From NCBI RefSeq assembly GCF_000146185.1, contig NC_012778.1, forward strand, positions 1,309,001-1,373,000: a stretch of DNA of 64,000 bases, in the 5' to 3' direction. Both the position numbers and the translations under genes were made by a program. Source of the stretch: [Eubacterium] eligens ATCC 27750 (GTDB lineage Bacteria > Bacillota > Clostridia > Lachnospirales > Lachnospiraceae). The notes below the pieces were generated by a model. The model ran no database searches and was not told the DNA's origin. It saw nothing but the letters and a program-made list of their open reading frames with translations. How positions within the stretch are numbered: position 1 is the stretch's first letter; every line of letters starts with the position of its first letter. Shown piece after piece: positions 36,849 through 45,220 of the stretch.

Positions 36849-37490
36849 CTACAATATCTCTGCAAGCTCTGCAAAGCTCTCTATCTTAGCAACATAGCAA
36901 TCTTTGGATACGTCTCCAAATCCATACTCAGCATATATAAAATCTATGCCAGCATCTTTGGCAGACTTTGCATCACCTGCAGTATCACCGACATACACAG
37001 GGTTCTTTAAATTGTTTCTTTCTATAAGTATCTTATTAGACTCGCTCTTTGGCAGAAATGTCCTTCCCCAGCATTCAGTATCTTTGAAGAAATCGGACAT
37101 AAGGTGTGCTGTAAGAAAACTTTCAATATAACCATCCTGACAATTGCTCACAATATACAATGGATATTTCTTGCTTAGTGTATAAAGAGTTTCTGCAAGC
37201 TGTGGATAAAGAATTCCACCTCTTTCTGCAAGATATCCATTCTCAAATGTACACAGCTCGTCCATAAGTGCATTTCTTACCTGCTCCTGTTCTTGTGGAA
37301 ACAGCTTTGCAGCTATGTCGTACATCGGAAGTCCCATACAGTCGTTAAGGTCTGTCTCGACAATTGGTGTTCTGTGAATCTCTTCATGACGAGAAAGTAT
37401 TATATTCCACGCCTCACATATTGGCTTTCTTGTATCCCACATAGTACCGTCAAGGTCAAATATTATTCCATCATAAGATTTATTAAGCAT
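36849..37490 (-). CDS. HAD-family hydrolase
   Basis: A 213-residue HAD IA phosphatase with motif I FDLDGTMWDTRKP, motif II YIVSNCQDGYI, a motif III lysine in FLPKSESNKILI and motif IV YVGDTAGDAKSAKDAG. The cap is helical, as in phosphoglycolate phosphatase-like proteins. Its start overlaps the TPR gene by eight bases and it is the last gene of the carbohydrate-related operon, suggesting a sugar-phosphate substrate (inference). Confidence 0.85.
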   Translation of the reverse strand: MLNKSYDGIIFDLDGTMWDTRKPICEAWNIILSRHEEIHRTPIVETDLNDCMGLPMYDIAAKLFPQEQEQVRNALMDELCTFENGYLAERGGILYPQLAETLYTLSKKYPLYIVSNCQDGYIESFLTAHLMSDFFKDTECWGRTFLPKSESNKILIERNNLKNPVYVGDTAGDAKSAKDAGIDFIYAEYGFGDVSKDCYVAKIESFAELAEIL

Positions 37491-38370
37491 TGTTATCCTC
37501 CAGGTCTTTATCTAATTCATCAAGCAATGTCTTTAACTGTGCTTCCTGTGTTATATCATAAACAATTGAAAAGCAGTCTCTTGCCAGACGGTAATCTTTA
37601 TCATTCATCATAAGTTCACCGACTCTGTATATAATTCCTATCGTCTTAGAGTCAGGTCCTGGTTCCACCTCATTCTTATCAAGTATTTCCTGCATCTGTT
37701 TAACAGAATATTCCGGTGTCTTGTCATTTAATGCCTGCTCAAGATACTTAAGTTCATTATCAGCATTATCTGTCTTATAATATATATTGCTGTAGGTGTA
37801 GCACACTCTTGCCGCCTCAGTATTATACCTGGCAACATAATAAAATCCCATATTTCTGTAATATCTTGCCATCGTTGCGCGGCTACAGCAGAATCTGTAT
37901 GCCTGCTTTGTAACATCAAGATATCTCGACAGCATATTAAGATTCTTATAACATTCTGCAAGTCCAAGATACGAATCAAGGTCAACAGGATTCCAGCATA
38001 TAGCCTTCTTAAATGCATCCTCAGCTCTGCGAAACTTCGATAACTTCAGGCACAGACTGCCATAAGTCCTGTAGTACTCTCCAACCGGCAGCTCTGTACA
38101 CAGCACATCCGTTTCCGGTTCAAAATAACATGCGTACACATAATATTCCATAACATGATTAAGGCTTATATATATTGGTCTGCCGTCCATGTCCGATTTT
38201 TTCACAAATGTATCATCCATAGTTCCGGCTTTACGCTCGTCCGTACACTCTTCTATTCTTTCAAGTATTGCAGATAATATATCTGCCGCTTTGTCATAAT
38301 CACCTGAATTAAATATCTTCTCATAATCTGCAAATCTGTCTTTGACATCTGCAAGCTTCTTTATATCCAT
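37483..38370 (-). CDS. TPR-repeat protein
   Basis: A 295-residue soluble helical protein with tetratricopeptide-like repeats: FNSGDYDKAADILSAIL, LSKFRRAEDAFKKAICWNP, YLGLAECYKNLNMLSRYL and NDKDYRLARDCFSIVYD. TPRs act as protein-binding scaffolds. It overlaps the pseudo-debranching-enzyme gene by one base (ATGA-type junction), so the two may be made in fixed ratio and interact. No signal peptide is seen. Confidence 0.75.
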   Translation of the reverse strand: MDIKKLADVKDRFADYEKIFNSGDYDKAADILSAILERIEECTDERKAGTMDDTFVKKSDMDGRPIYISLNHVMEYYVYACYFEPETDVLCTELPVGEYYRTYGSLCLKLSKFRRAEDAFKKAICWNPVDLDSYLGLAECYKNLNMLSRYLDVTKQAYRFCCSRATMARYYRNMGFYYVARYNTEAARVCYTYSNIYYKTDNADNELKYLEQALNDKTPEYSVKQMQEILDKNEVEPGPDSKTIGIIYRVGELMMNDKDYRLARDCFSIVYDITQEAQLKTLLDELDKDLEDNNA

Positions 38371-40217
38371 TATTTCTCCTTTTTAGCAGGAATTTCATAT
38401 GTTCCTGTGAGTATTGCAACGCTCCGTGGCTCAACACATACACTTCTGTTATTATCTTCAATCACAGCACCTGATACATTAGAACTCATATCAACCTTCC
38501 ATGTACCATTAATCTTAGGAAGTGCAAAGCTGTGATTCTCCCAGTGCATATTATATGCAGCATATATCAGACTGTGGTCTTCTTCATCCCCATATACACA
38601 TGAATACATAATTCCTAAATGTCTGTCATATGTATTCATCTGTGCATACCACGCATTAGTTCCATGATATGATATATCAGGGTAGCCACATGATACCCTG
38701 TCACTTAAAGTAAGCGACTGCGGCATATGAAGTATCTTATTATTCTGTCTGAATTGTATAAGAGCCTTTGTCCATTCAAGAATTTCTTTTCCCTCTTTAG
38801 TTTCCTTCCAGTTAACCCATGAAAGTTCACTGTCAACACAATACGGATTATTGTTACCGTTCTGTGAATTGCCAAACTCGTCTCCGGCAAGTATAAGCGG
38901 AGTACCTGCCGACAAGAAAACAAATGCCAGTGCATTTTTAATCTGACGCATTCTTAGTTCTTTAATCTTTCTCTTTCTTGTCGAACCTTCCTCGCCACAG
39001 TTCCAGCTGAAATTAAAATCCTCGCCATCCCTGTTATTCTCACCATTAAGCTCATTATGCTTTCTGTCGAAGCTCACAAGGTCATTAAGAGTAAATCCAT
39101 TGTTGTTGGCAATATAATTAATACTTGCACTGTTTGCTTCATTCTTTCTTGATATAGCTGCAAATTCTCCAAGCATATTCTCGTCACCCTTTAACAGGCG
39201 GCGCGCAATATTCTGGAAATCATTATTATAATTAGCCATATGCTTCTTCGTTCCGGTTTTACCATTCCAGTATACAGTTATAATCTTGGTATCCGCTAAA
39301 AGTGCATCCTGTGAAAGTGCTTTAAGTGCAGACTCATCACAATATACATGTACACCATCAATATGATATTCTGTAACCCAGTGTCTTACACACTGCAGGA
39401 TAAAGCCTGTACTTTCGTCAGTAAAAAACATTTCCATAACGACTTCAATGCCATTTCTGTGCAATTCTTTAACCACATTCTTAAATTCAACTGTATAATC
39501 CCTAAACACCCCTGGATGCTTTGAAGCAATTGAAGAATATGATGCCTTAGGTGCGAAATAAAATCCTCCCGTATATCCCCAGTAATTAATTTTCCGCGTA
39601 TTCTTATCCACGCTGTAATGTGTTCCGGCTCCGTATTTTGACATTATAGTATCAGTCAGCTGTGGAAAACGGCCTATTTCATCAAATTCATATGCGGGCT
39701 GTAACTCAATAGTTGTGATTCCAAGTTCCTTAAGATATGGAATCTTGTTAATTATTCCTGAAAATGTTCCTTTATCTTTAACCTTAGATGTTCTGCTTTT
39801 AGTAAAACCTCTTACATTCATCTTATAGAATATACAGTCGCTGTAATCATAATTAAGCGGTCTGTCATCTTCCCAGTCATAATCTGCCACATCAATCGCA
39901 GCCAGATACACATCTTTCTCGTCCGTCTGTCCAAATCTTCCGCAATCCGTTATCGCCTTTGCATATGGGTCAAGATACATTAAGCCATCTATCTCATAGC
40001 AATAGAAACTTTTGTCCAGCTTCCTGTCACATACATATACTGAAAATATGTTGCCACATTTCATTGATGAATCCAGTTCTATACGTTCTTTTGGCTTCAT
40101 ATGTGCATCAAAAATCAGCAAAGCTGCACTGTCACATTCTGCCTCATATGTAAAATTATATCCGTCCTTATATCTGCTGCATCCCATAAGCATGGGATTT
40201 CCTTTACTAATAAGCAT
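38370..40217 (-). CDS. Glycogen-debranching-enzyme (GlgX)-like GH13 protein lacking catalytic residues
   Basis: The ATG at 40217 follows GTGGAG; the product has 615 residues. N-terminal beta domain, then a GH13 barrel clearly related to GlgX (GFTLNDLVSF, KHNELNGENNRDGEDFNFSWNCG, GTPLILAGDEFGNSQNGNNN). The four GH13 active-site motifs are altered: motif II, normally DGFRFD, is DGVHVY (about 287-292), so the nucleophile Asp is Tyr; motif III, normally AEPW, is TVYW; motif IV HD is NN; motif I lacks its Asn-His. The stretch between motifs I and II is also shortened. It is probably a non-catalytic carbohydrate-binding protein. Neighbours are a GPH symporter and a TPR protein. Confidence 0.85.
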   Translation of the reverse strand: MLISKGNPMLMGCSRYKDGYNFTYEAECDSAALLIFDAHMKPKERIELDSSMKCGNIFSVYVCDRKLDKSFYCYEIDGLMYLDPYAKAITDCGRFGQTDEKDVYLAAIDVADYDWEDDRPLNYDYSDCIFYKMNVRGFTKSRTSKVKDKGTFSGIINKIPYLKELGITTIELQPAYEFDEIGRFPQLTDTIMSKYGAGTHYSVDKNTRKINYWGYTGGFYFAPKASYSSIASKHPGVFRDYTVEFKNVVKELHRNGIEVVMEMFFTDESTGFILQCVRHWVTEYHIDGVHVYCDESALKALSQDALLADTKIITVYWNGKTGTKKHMANYNNDFQNIARRLLKGDENMLGEFAAISRKNEANSASINYIANNNGFTLNDLVSFDRKHNELNGENNRDGEDFNFSWNCGEEGSTRKRKIKELRMRQIKNALAFVFLSAGTPLILAGDEFGNSQNGNNNPYCVDSELSWVNWKETKEGKEILEWTKALIQFRQNNKILHMPQSLTLSDRVSCGYPDISYHGTNAWYAQMNTYDRHLGIMYSCVYGDEEDHSLIYAAYNMHWENHSFALPKINGTWKVDMSSNVSGAVIEDNNRSVCVEPRSVAILTGTYEIPAKKEK

Positions 40218-40230
40218 ATTAATCTCCACT

Positions 40231-41658
40231 CTATTTTTTATACAAGCCCCTCATAGTATTCTTATCCAGCTTATAGAATCTCATTATAAATATTGTCACA
40301 ATCCAGCCTATTATCGGAATTATGCAATAGAAAAATATTGTCAGAAACTTAAGCTGTGGTGTCAGTTGGTCCTCCACCTGCGGAAAAACTTTAGAATACC
40401 CTGCTATCGCAAGTGCTATTCCTACAAATCCTGTTCCAAGTGCTGAAAATGATTTGTCAATAAATGAAAACAGTGCTCCCATTATTCCCGGCACAAAATG
40501 TCCGCTCAGTGTATATTCGTAATCAGTACAATCGGCAATCATAGGAACAACTATATTATTAGATATTGATTTTACTCCGTTAAGCAGTGTAAACACTAAC
40601 AAAAACGCTACCGATATAAAGTTAATATGTCTTAATGATACATTTGTAAGGTCTGAAAATATCATCATAAACATAAGTATCGTCTGAAAAATAATTGCAA
40701 GATATGTTGACCTTACAAGTGTCTTCTTCTGTCCGCATCGCTTGGCATGCTCTATCCCAATATATATTATTCCCAGATTAGGAATACCTACAATTATTCC
40801 AATTATACCAGCCAGCGGATAATTCTGCATCAGTATTCCATAAAGCATTACAAGAACTGTTGAATTACCATATACCATCTGTGCGAATTTGTTAGATGCC
40901 GCCGCAATAACAAGCATTCTGATTGGCTTGTTGTGTTTAATTATAGCCGCATAATCCCTGAAATGTATCTGCTGCTTCTTATCCTCATCAAGCTTGAAGT
41001 ACTTTACATTATCCTTACTCCATATTCCCACAACAGCCAGTGCTGAGCATATTCCGGCTACAATAACCACTGTGATTACGAACTCTGAGAAAAGTGCCTG
41101 TGACTGGAATGTCTTGTATTTCTCAATCAGATACACCGACACATAAAAAGCAACCAGACCATGTGCGAACATTATAAATGTTGAGTCAAAAAATGTTATC
41201 ATTGGCCTCTGCTTCATGTCATTAGTAATTACCGATTGTCCAGACTTTACAACTGCTGTCTGAAATGTGTATCCTATTATATATACTGAATATACAATTA
41301 TAAAATACAATGGTCTTAAAATAACTGGAACAAGGCTTGTAGTAAAGAACAGTACAAGACTGCTAATTGCCATTAGTAAGTATCCTATAACAATATAAGG
41401 CCTGAATTTACCATATTTTCCATTAGTCTTATCTATAAAATACCCTATTACCGGATCTGTTACCCCATCAAATATTCTCATTCCCGTAAGAATAACTGAA
41501 ATAAGCACAACTGAAAGACCTGCTATTCCATTAGCATAATATGAGACATATCCCATCATCGCAAGAAACAGATTTGTAGATGTATTATTAAGAGAAAACA
41601 AGCCAATCTGCCATATTCTGGCTCTGTTCTGCTCTATATGCCCATGCTTATTCTCCAT
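40231..41658 (-). CDS. GPH-family sugar:cation symporter (MFS)
   Basis: The 475-residue protein has about 12 transmembrane segments and matches the glycoside-pentoside-hexuronide:cation branch (MelB-like): FDGVTDPVIGYFIDKTNGKYGKFRPYI carries the conserved Asp and Lys/Arg of the cation and sugar site. Substrate unknown; the linked GlgX-like gene suggests a glucan or oligosaccharide. It is 13 bases from the pseudo-GH13 gene. Confidence 0.88.
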   Translation of the reverse strand: MENKHGHIEQNRARIWQIGLFSLNNTSTNLFLAMMGYVSYYANGIAGLSVVLISVILTGMRIFDGVTDPVIGYFIDKTNGKYGKFRPYIVIGYLLMAISSLVLFFTTSLVPVILRPLYFIIVYSVYIIGYTFQTAVVKSGQSVITNDMKQRPMITFFDSTFIMFAHGLVAFYVSVYLIEKYKTFQSQALFSEFVITVVIVAGICSALAVVGIWSKDNVKYFKLDEDKKQQIHFRDYAAIIKHNKPIRMLVIAAASNKFAQMVYGNSTVLVMLYGILMQNYPLAGIIGIIVGIPNLGIIYIGIEHAKRCGQKKTLVRSTYLAIIFQTILMFMMIFSDLTNVSLRHINFISVAFLLVFTLLNGVKSISNNIVVPMIADCTDYEYTLSGHFVPGIMGALFSFIDKSFSALGTGFVGIALAIAGYSKVFPQVEDQLTPQLKFLTIFFYCIIPIIGWIVTIFIMRFYKLDKNTMRGLYKK

Positions 41659-41708
41659 ATATTAATCCTGCCAATACATTTGTAATAATCTCTGTTACGA
41701 TTATATAA

Positions 41709-42626
41709 TCATATGCCCTCATAGTCAAATTCAGGTATGAAGCTTTCCTCAGCAACATCACCTTCCTGAATAAATCCATTATTAATCCCACAGTCTATTG
41801 CATAATCTACCACAGAATTATATTCTTTTCTTGTCACTTTACGCGACAGGAGTGGATGTTTTTTTAGTCTGTCAAATGGCGTGTACTGGCTCATTATGCT
41901 TATGTATATATCATCTCCATATGTATCAATAAGATACTTTATAACCGCTTTGGAATCCTTAGTTGTTCCCGGAAGTACAAGATGTCTTACAATTACGCCT
42001 TTTTTCATAATCCCGGCTTCAACTCTTCCGCTCTTCACGAGTTCATCATCTTCTATGAAGAATTCCAGCTTCCCGGTCTGTCTGACCATCTCATGTATTG
42101 CAGCTTTAGCCACATCAGCATAATCTGGTGCTTTCGAGTACTCTGCCGAAAGCCTGCTGTCTATGTATTTCATGTCTGGAAGATACACATCCACAAGCCC
42201 GTCAAGCATATTAAGCGTGCTGACATTCTCGTATGCACTTGAATTGTACACAACTGGTATGACAAGCCCCTTATTCTTTGCCTTGACAAGTGCCTCTGCT
42301 ACTTGTGGCACGAAATGTGTTGCAGTTACAAGGTTAATATTGTTGGCACATTTGTCCTGAAGTTCAAGAAAAATGTCTGAAAGCCTCTCCACTGTTATCT
42401 TCTTTCCAACCTGTGCCGCAGCAATCTCAGAATTCTGACAGAATATGCACCTTAATGTACACCCTGAAAAGAACACTGCCCCACTTCCATGTTCACCTGA
42501 TATGCATGGCTCTTCCCACATATGTAGAGCGGCTCTTGCCGCATATATATCATTAGTCATTCCACAAAAGCCTGTATTAACATTTCTGTCAACATTACAG
42601 GCTCTTGGACACATATTACATTTCAT
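41709..42626 (-). CDS. Radical SAM protein, PFL-activating-enzyme-like
   Basis: A 305-residue protein with an N-terminal cysteine set (CNMCPRACNVDRNVNTGFCG) and the radical SAM motif in GCTLRCIFCQNSEIA, where CxxxCxxC holds the 4Fe-4S cluster. The remainder (TATHFVPQVAEALV, VYLPDMKY) follows the pattern of stand-alone PflA-like proteins. The substrate enzyme is unknown. It lies 17 bases after the TepA gene and 50 before the symporter. Confidence 0.85.
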   Translation of the reverse strand: MKCNMCPRACNVDRNVNTGFCGMTNDIYAARAALHMWEEPCISGEHGSGAVFFSGCTLRCIFCQNSEIAAAQVGKKITVERLSDIFLELQDKCANNINLVTATHFVPQVAEALVKAKNKGLVIPVVYNSSAYENVSTLNMLDGLVDVYLPDMKYIDSRLSAEYSKAPDYADVAKAAIHEMVRQTGKLEFFIEDDELVKSGRVEAGIMKKGVIVRHLVLPGTTKDSKAVIKYLIDTYGDDIYISIMSQYTPFDRLKKHPLLSRKVTRKEYNSVVDYAIDCGINNGFIQEGDVAEESFIPEFDYEGI

Positions 42627-42643
42627 AATTTCCCCTTATTGCG

Positions 42644-43354
42644 TTATTGTTCATCAATCAATGAATCCAGCTTTGCAAGTGCATCGCTGATTCCTCCTAC
42701 TTCACATATTAAACCTTCTTCAACAGCCTGTCTACCCACCAGCACTGTTCCTAAGTCTTTAGAGAGTTGTGTGGTGTCAACCATCATTTTCTCTACTCTT
42801 TCTTTGCTTACATTGCTGTGAGTCGCAATAAATGATGTTATCCTGTCAGATATCCGTTCAAAATAATCATATGTCTGCTGAACTCCGATAAGTGTTCCGT
42901 TCATCCTCACAGGATGTATTATCATGGTAGCTGTAGGCACAATAAATGAATAATCTGTACTCACAGCAAGCGGCACACCTATACTATGTGAGTCGCCTAT
43001 GATAAGTGAAACTGTTGGCTTTTTCATTGAAGCAATCATCTCTGCCAGTGCCAGTCCCGCACTGACATCCCCACCAACTGTATTCATAATAAAAAGTACA
43101 CCTTTAATATCTTTATCCATCTCAATCTCCGCCAGCTTAGGAAGCATATGTTCATACTTGGTTGCTTTGCTTGTTGCAGGAAGATTATCATGTCCTTCTA
43201 TCTCTCCAATAATCGTTATCACCTGAAGAGCATTTTTCGTAACAGCACCATCTTTGTAGTCATCTGCGGTATTCCCGTTGTTGGATTTCTCGTTGTCTGA
43301 TATCTCATTGTCTGGTTTCTTGTTGTACGATTCATCATTACCTATTGTATTCAT
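42644..43354 (-). CDS. ClpP-class serine protease, TepA-like
   Basis: A 236-residue protein. Residues 1-45 are a charged, Asn/Asp-rich tail made of near repeats (KKPDNEISDNEKSNN). From about 48 it is a ClpP/crotonase-fold protease: MNTVGGDVSAGLALAEMI, the nucleophile-bearing GDSHSIGVPLA, and IHPVRMNGTLIG with the His. It matches TepA (YmfB) of B. subtilis, which affects secretion. GGAGG precedes the ATG. It leads the minus-strand operon running to 36849. Confidence 0.8.
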   Translation of the reverse strand: MNTIGNDESYNKKPDNEISDNEKSNNGNTADDYKDGAVTKNALQVITIIGEIEGHDNLPATSKATKYEHMLPKLAEIEMDKDIKGVLFIMNTVGGDVSAGLALAEMIASMKKPTVSLIIGDSHSIGVPLAVSTDYSFIVPTATMIIHPVRMNGTLIGVQQTYDYFERISDRITSFIATHSNVSKERVEKMMVDTTQLSKDLGTVLVGRQAVEEGLICEVGGISDALAKLDSLIDEQ

Positions 43355-43459
43355 GGCTGCCTCCTTCTTTGTTGCTAGTTATCTGTTCTTAATCTATAAT
43401 TGTCCGTATAGAGAATTATTATTCATCATGTCAGGCTTATATATCCGTGAAATAACGAC

Positions 43460-43488
43460 TTTACAAAAAAAGAATTAATATATATAAT
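43460..43488 (+). promoter_or_regulatory. Predicted promoter of tRNA-Thr
   Basis: TTTACA, 17 bases, TATAAT on the plus strand, about 38 bases before the tRNA. Confidence 0.8.
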
Positions 43489-43526
43489 AATTGTTGTTCG
43501 TCGCCACAATATTGGCAGACAGACAT

Positions 43527-43599
43527 GCCACCTTGGCTCAGTCGGTAGAGCGTTTCACTCGTAATGAAAAGGTCGCCGGTTCGATTCCGGCAGGTGGCT
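43527..43599 (+). tRNA. tRNA-Thr (anticodon CGT)
   Basis: A full 73-base cloverleaf: acceptor GCCACCT/AGGTGGC, D-arm GGCTCAGTCGGTAGAGC, anticodon stem TTTCA/TGAAA with loop CTCGTAA (anticodon CGT, reading ACG), and TPsiC arm GCCGGTTCGATTCCGGC. The discriminator is T, as in Gram-positive tRNA-Thr. CCA is not encoded. Confidence 0.97.
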
Positions 43600-43607
43600 T
43601 TGTAACT

Positions 43608-43648
43608 AATGGACTTTATGAATGCTGTTATGCATCATAAAGTCCATT
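43608..43648 (+). terminator. Intrinsic terminator after tRNA-Thr
   Basis: AATGGACTTTATGA pairs perfectly with TCATAAAGTCCATT around a 13-base loop and is followed by TTTTTG. Confidence 0.9.
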
Positions 43649-43670
43649 TTTGCACGCATACATTCCTATT

Positions 43671-43856
43671 TTGGACTTCATCCATGCCTCACTCCACTTC
43701 AACGTCCAATCCGCCACGCGTTGACCTTCCTTTCGGACTTTCTACTGTCTTTCCTCCACCTCAACGTCCAATCCATCACTCTTTGACTTCCTTTTTGGAC
43801 TTCATCCGTGCCTTACTCCACTTCAACGCCCAATCTGCCACGCTTCAGTTTCACGC
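43671..43856. repeat. Three imperfect 62-bp tandem repeats
   Basis: Copies begin at 43671, 43733 and 43795, exactly 62 bases apart. Each has TTGGACTTCATCC-like starts, CACTTCAACGTCCAAT in the middle and CCACGC/GTTGAC ends. TTGGAC and GTCCAA within a copy can pair into a hairpin. The period is not a multiple of three, so the plus-strand frame crossing it is not a repetitive protein. The GGACTT word also occurs in the tRNA terminator just upstream. Confidence 0.85.
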
Positions 43857-43941
43857 TACACTGTGCATCACCTTCCCTCCTCACTCTCCATCATCTTTCG
43901 AATATTCTATATTAGAACATTAAAAGAAAGGGGCTATGTAA

Positions 43942-45111
43942 ATGAAGAAAATCATCAGAATATATATTGCAATTATTGCATCTGTATGCCTGTTCATGTC
44001 ATTTTCAGCTGATATATATGCCGTTGTTATAGATGTGAGCAGCTATAATGGATTCATACAGTGGGATAATATGAAAAACTATATTGAGGGTACAATTATC
44101 CGTATAGGATATGGCAATGATATCCAATCACAGGATGATGCTGCTGCCATAAGAAATATGGATGAATGTGAAAGGCTTGGAATTCCTTACGGCGTCTATC
44201 TATACAGTTATGCATTAGATTATTACGATGCAGCAAGCGAAACTGCCCATGCGCTAAGACTTCTTAAAGGTAGATCTCCCGAACTTGGTGTGTGGTTTGA
44301 TATGGAAGATGCTGATGGATATAAAGCAAGAAACGGTCTGGATGTATACTCCGAAGGCGAACTGCTGTCTGATTTCTGCGAAATGTTTGTTAATGCTATG
44401 CGTGTCAGCGGATATAAAACCGGCGTCTATGCCAATTACAACTATTTTACAAATGTGCTTAACCTTGACAGACTGAAATCAATCCCAGAGATGAATATCT
44501 GGCTTGCGCACTGGGGAATTGATTCTCCAAGCCTTGACTGTACCATGTGGCAGTTTGGTGCAGTAGAAATCGAAGATGAAGAATATGATGGCAATATATA
44601 TTACTCAGATTATTCTGTAAAAAATGATGGCAATACTGATGAAACTATCCGTACCGATGATAGTTCATCCAATAATATAAATGTTTACTATCAGACAAAG
44701 CTTGCAACGGGTCGCTGGCTTCCTGTTGTTAAGAATAATGATGACTACGCCGGAATATCCGGTCAGAGAATTACCGGTCTTGCAGTCACAACAGATACCG
44801 GCTATATAAAATACAGAGTCCATGTAAATAATGGCTGGCTTGGTTTCATAGACAGCCGCAACACTGATATTAACGATTATTATAACGGATATGCCGGCAA
44901 TGACACACCTGTTGATGCTGTTGAGATATATTATTACACCCCTGATGATATTATTAATTCATCAGGTTATCATTATGCATTCTACAGGGTAAGCCCTAGG
45001 AATAACAATTACTACAGTTTGCAAAAAGACAACAACACTGATAACGGAATGGATGGCTATGCCGGCATTTTCGGACATTTCATTGACAGAATACAGATTA
45101 ATATAAAATAG
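43942..45111 (+). CDS. Secreted GH25 lysozyme (muramidase) with ChW-like C-terminal repeats
   Basis: The 389-residue protein has a signal peptide (residues 1-27, KKIIRIYIAIIASVCLF, cut near IYA-V), a GH25 domain (VVIDVSSYNGFIQW, the acidic pair in GVWFDMEDADG, then GVYANYNYF) and, after an Asn/Asp-rich linker, a C-terminal domain with ITGLAVTTDTGYIKYRVHV and AVEIYYYTPD that resembles clostridial ChW repeats. It cuts glycan strands of peptidoglycan outside the cell, for turnover or against competitors. AAAGGGG precedes the ATG; a minus-strand terminator lies in the converging region. Confidence 0.9.
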   Translation: MKKIIRIYIAIIASVCLFMSFSADIYAVVIDVSSYNGFIQWDNMKNYIEGTIIRIGYGNDIQSQDDAAAIRNMDECERLGIPYGVYLYSYALDYYDAASETAHALRLLKGRSPELGVWFDMEDADGYKARNGLDVYSEGELLSDFCEMFVNAMRVSGYKTGVYANYNYFTNVLNLDRLKSIPEMNIWLAHWGIDSPSLDCTMWQFGAVEIEDEEYDGNIYYSDYSVKNDGNTDETIRTDDSSSNNINVYYQTKLATGRWLPVVKNNDDYAGISGQRITGLAVTTDTGYIKYRVHVNNGWLGFIDSRNTDINDYYNGYAGNDTPVDAVEIYYYTPDDIINSSGYHYAFYRVSPRNNNYYSLQKDNNTDNGMDGYAGIFGHFIDRIQINIK

Positions 45112-45127
45112 CATACAAAACAAAAAC

Positions 45128-45207
45128 TGCCGGTAAGAATTACATGCCGCTCATAAAAATCCGACTTAAAATCTGACATCTGACGAGCGGTAGTACACTT
45201 ACCGGCA
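45128..45207 (-). terminator. Long two-stage terminator hairpin after the DHH gene
   Basis: TGCCGGTAAG pairs with CTTACCGGCA over an 80-base span, with an inner helix CCGCTC/GAGCGG (45147-45152 and 45185-45190). The minus strand continues TTTTTGTTTTG. The size is unusual for an intrinsic terminator. Confidence 0.75.
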
Positions 45208-45220
45208 ATTAATATATTTA

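Noticed and set aside
43671..43856. Possible CRISPR array
   Set aside because: The 62-bp units are contiguous and imperfect, with no constant repeat and unique spacers, and no cas genes are near.
43609..43923. 104-codon plus-strand frame after tRNA-Thr
   Set aside because: It crosses the tRNA terminator and the 62-bp repeats; the period is not a multiple of three and the product is low-complexity.
43942..45111. Prophage endolysin
   Set aside because: The GH25 protein has a signal peptide and no phage genes lie nearby, so a secreted cell-wall enzyme is more likely.
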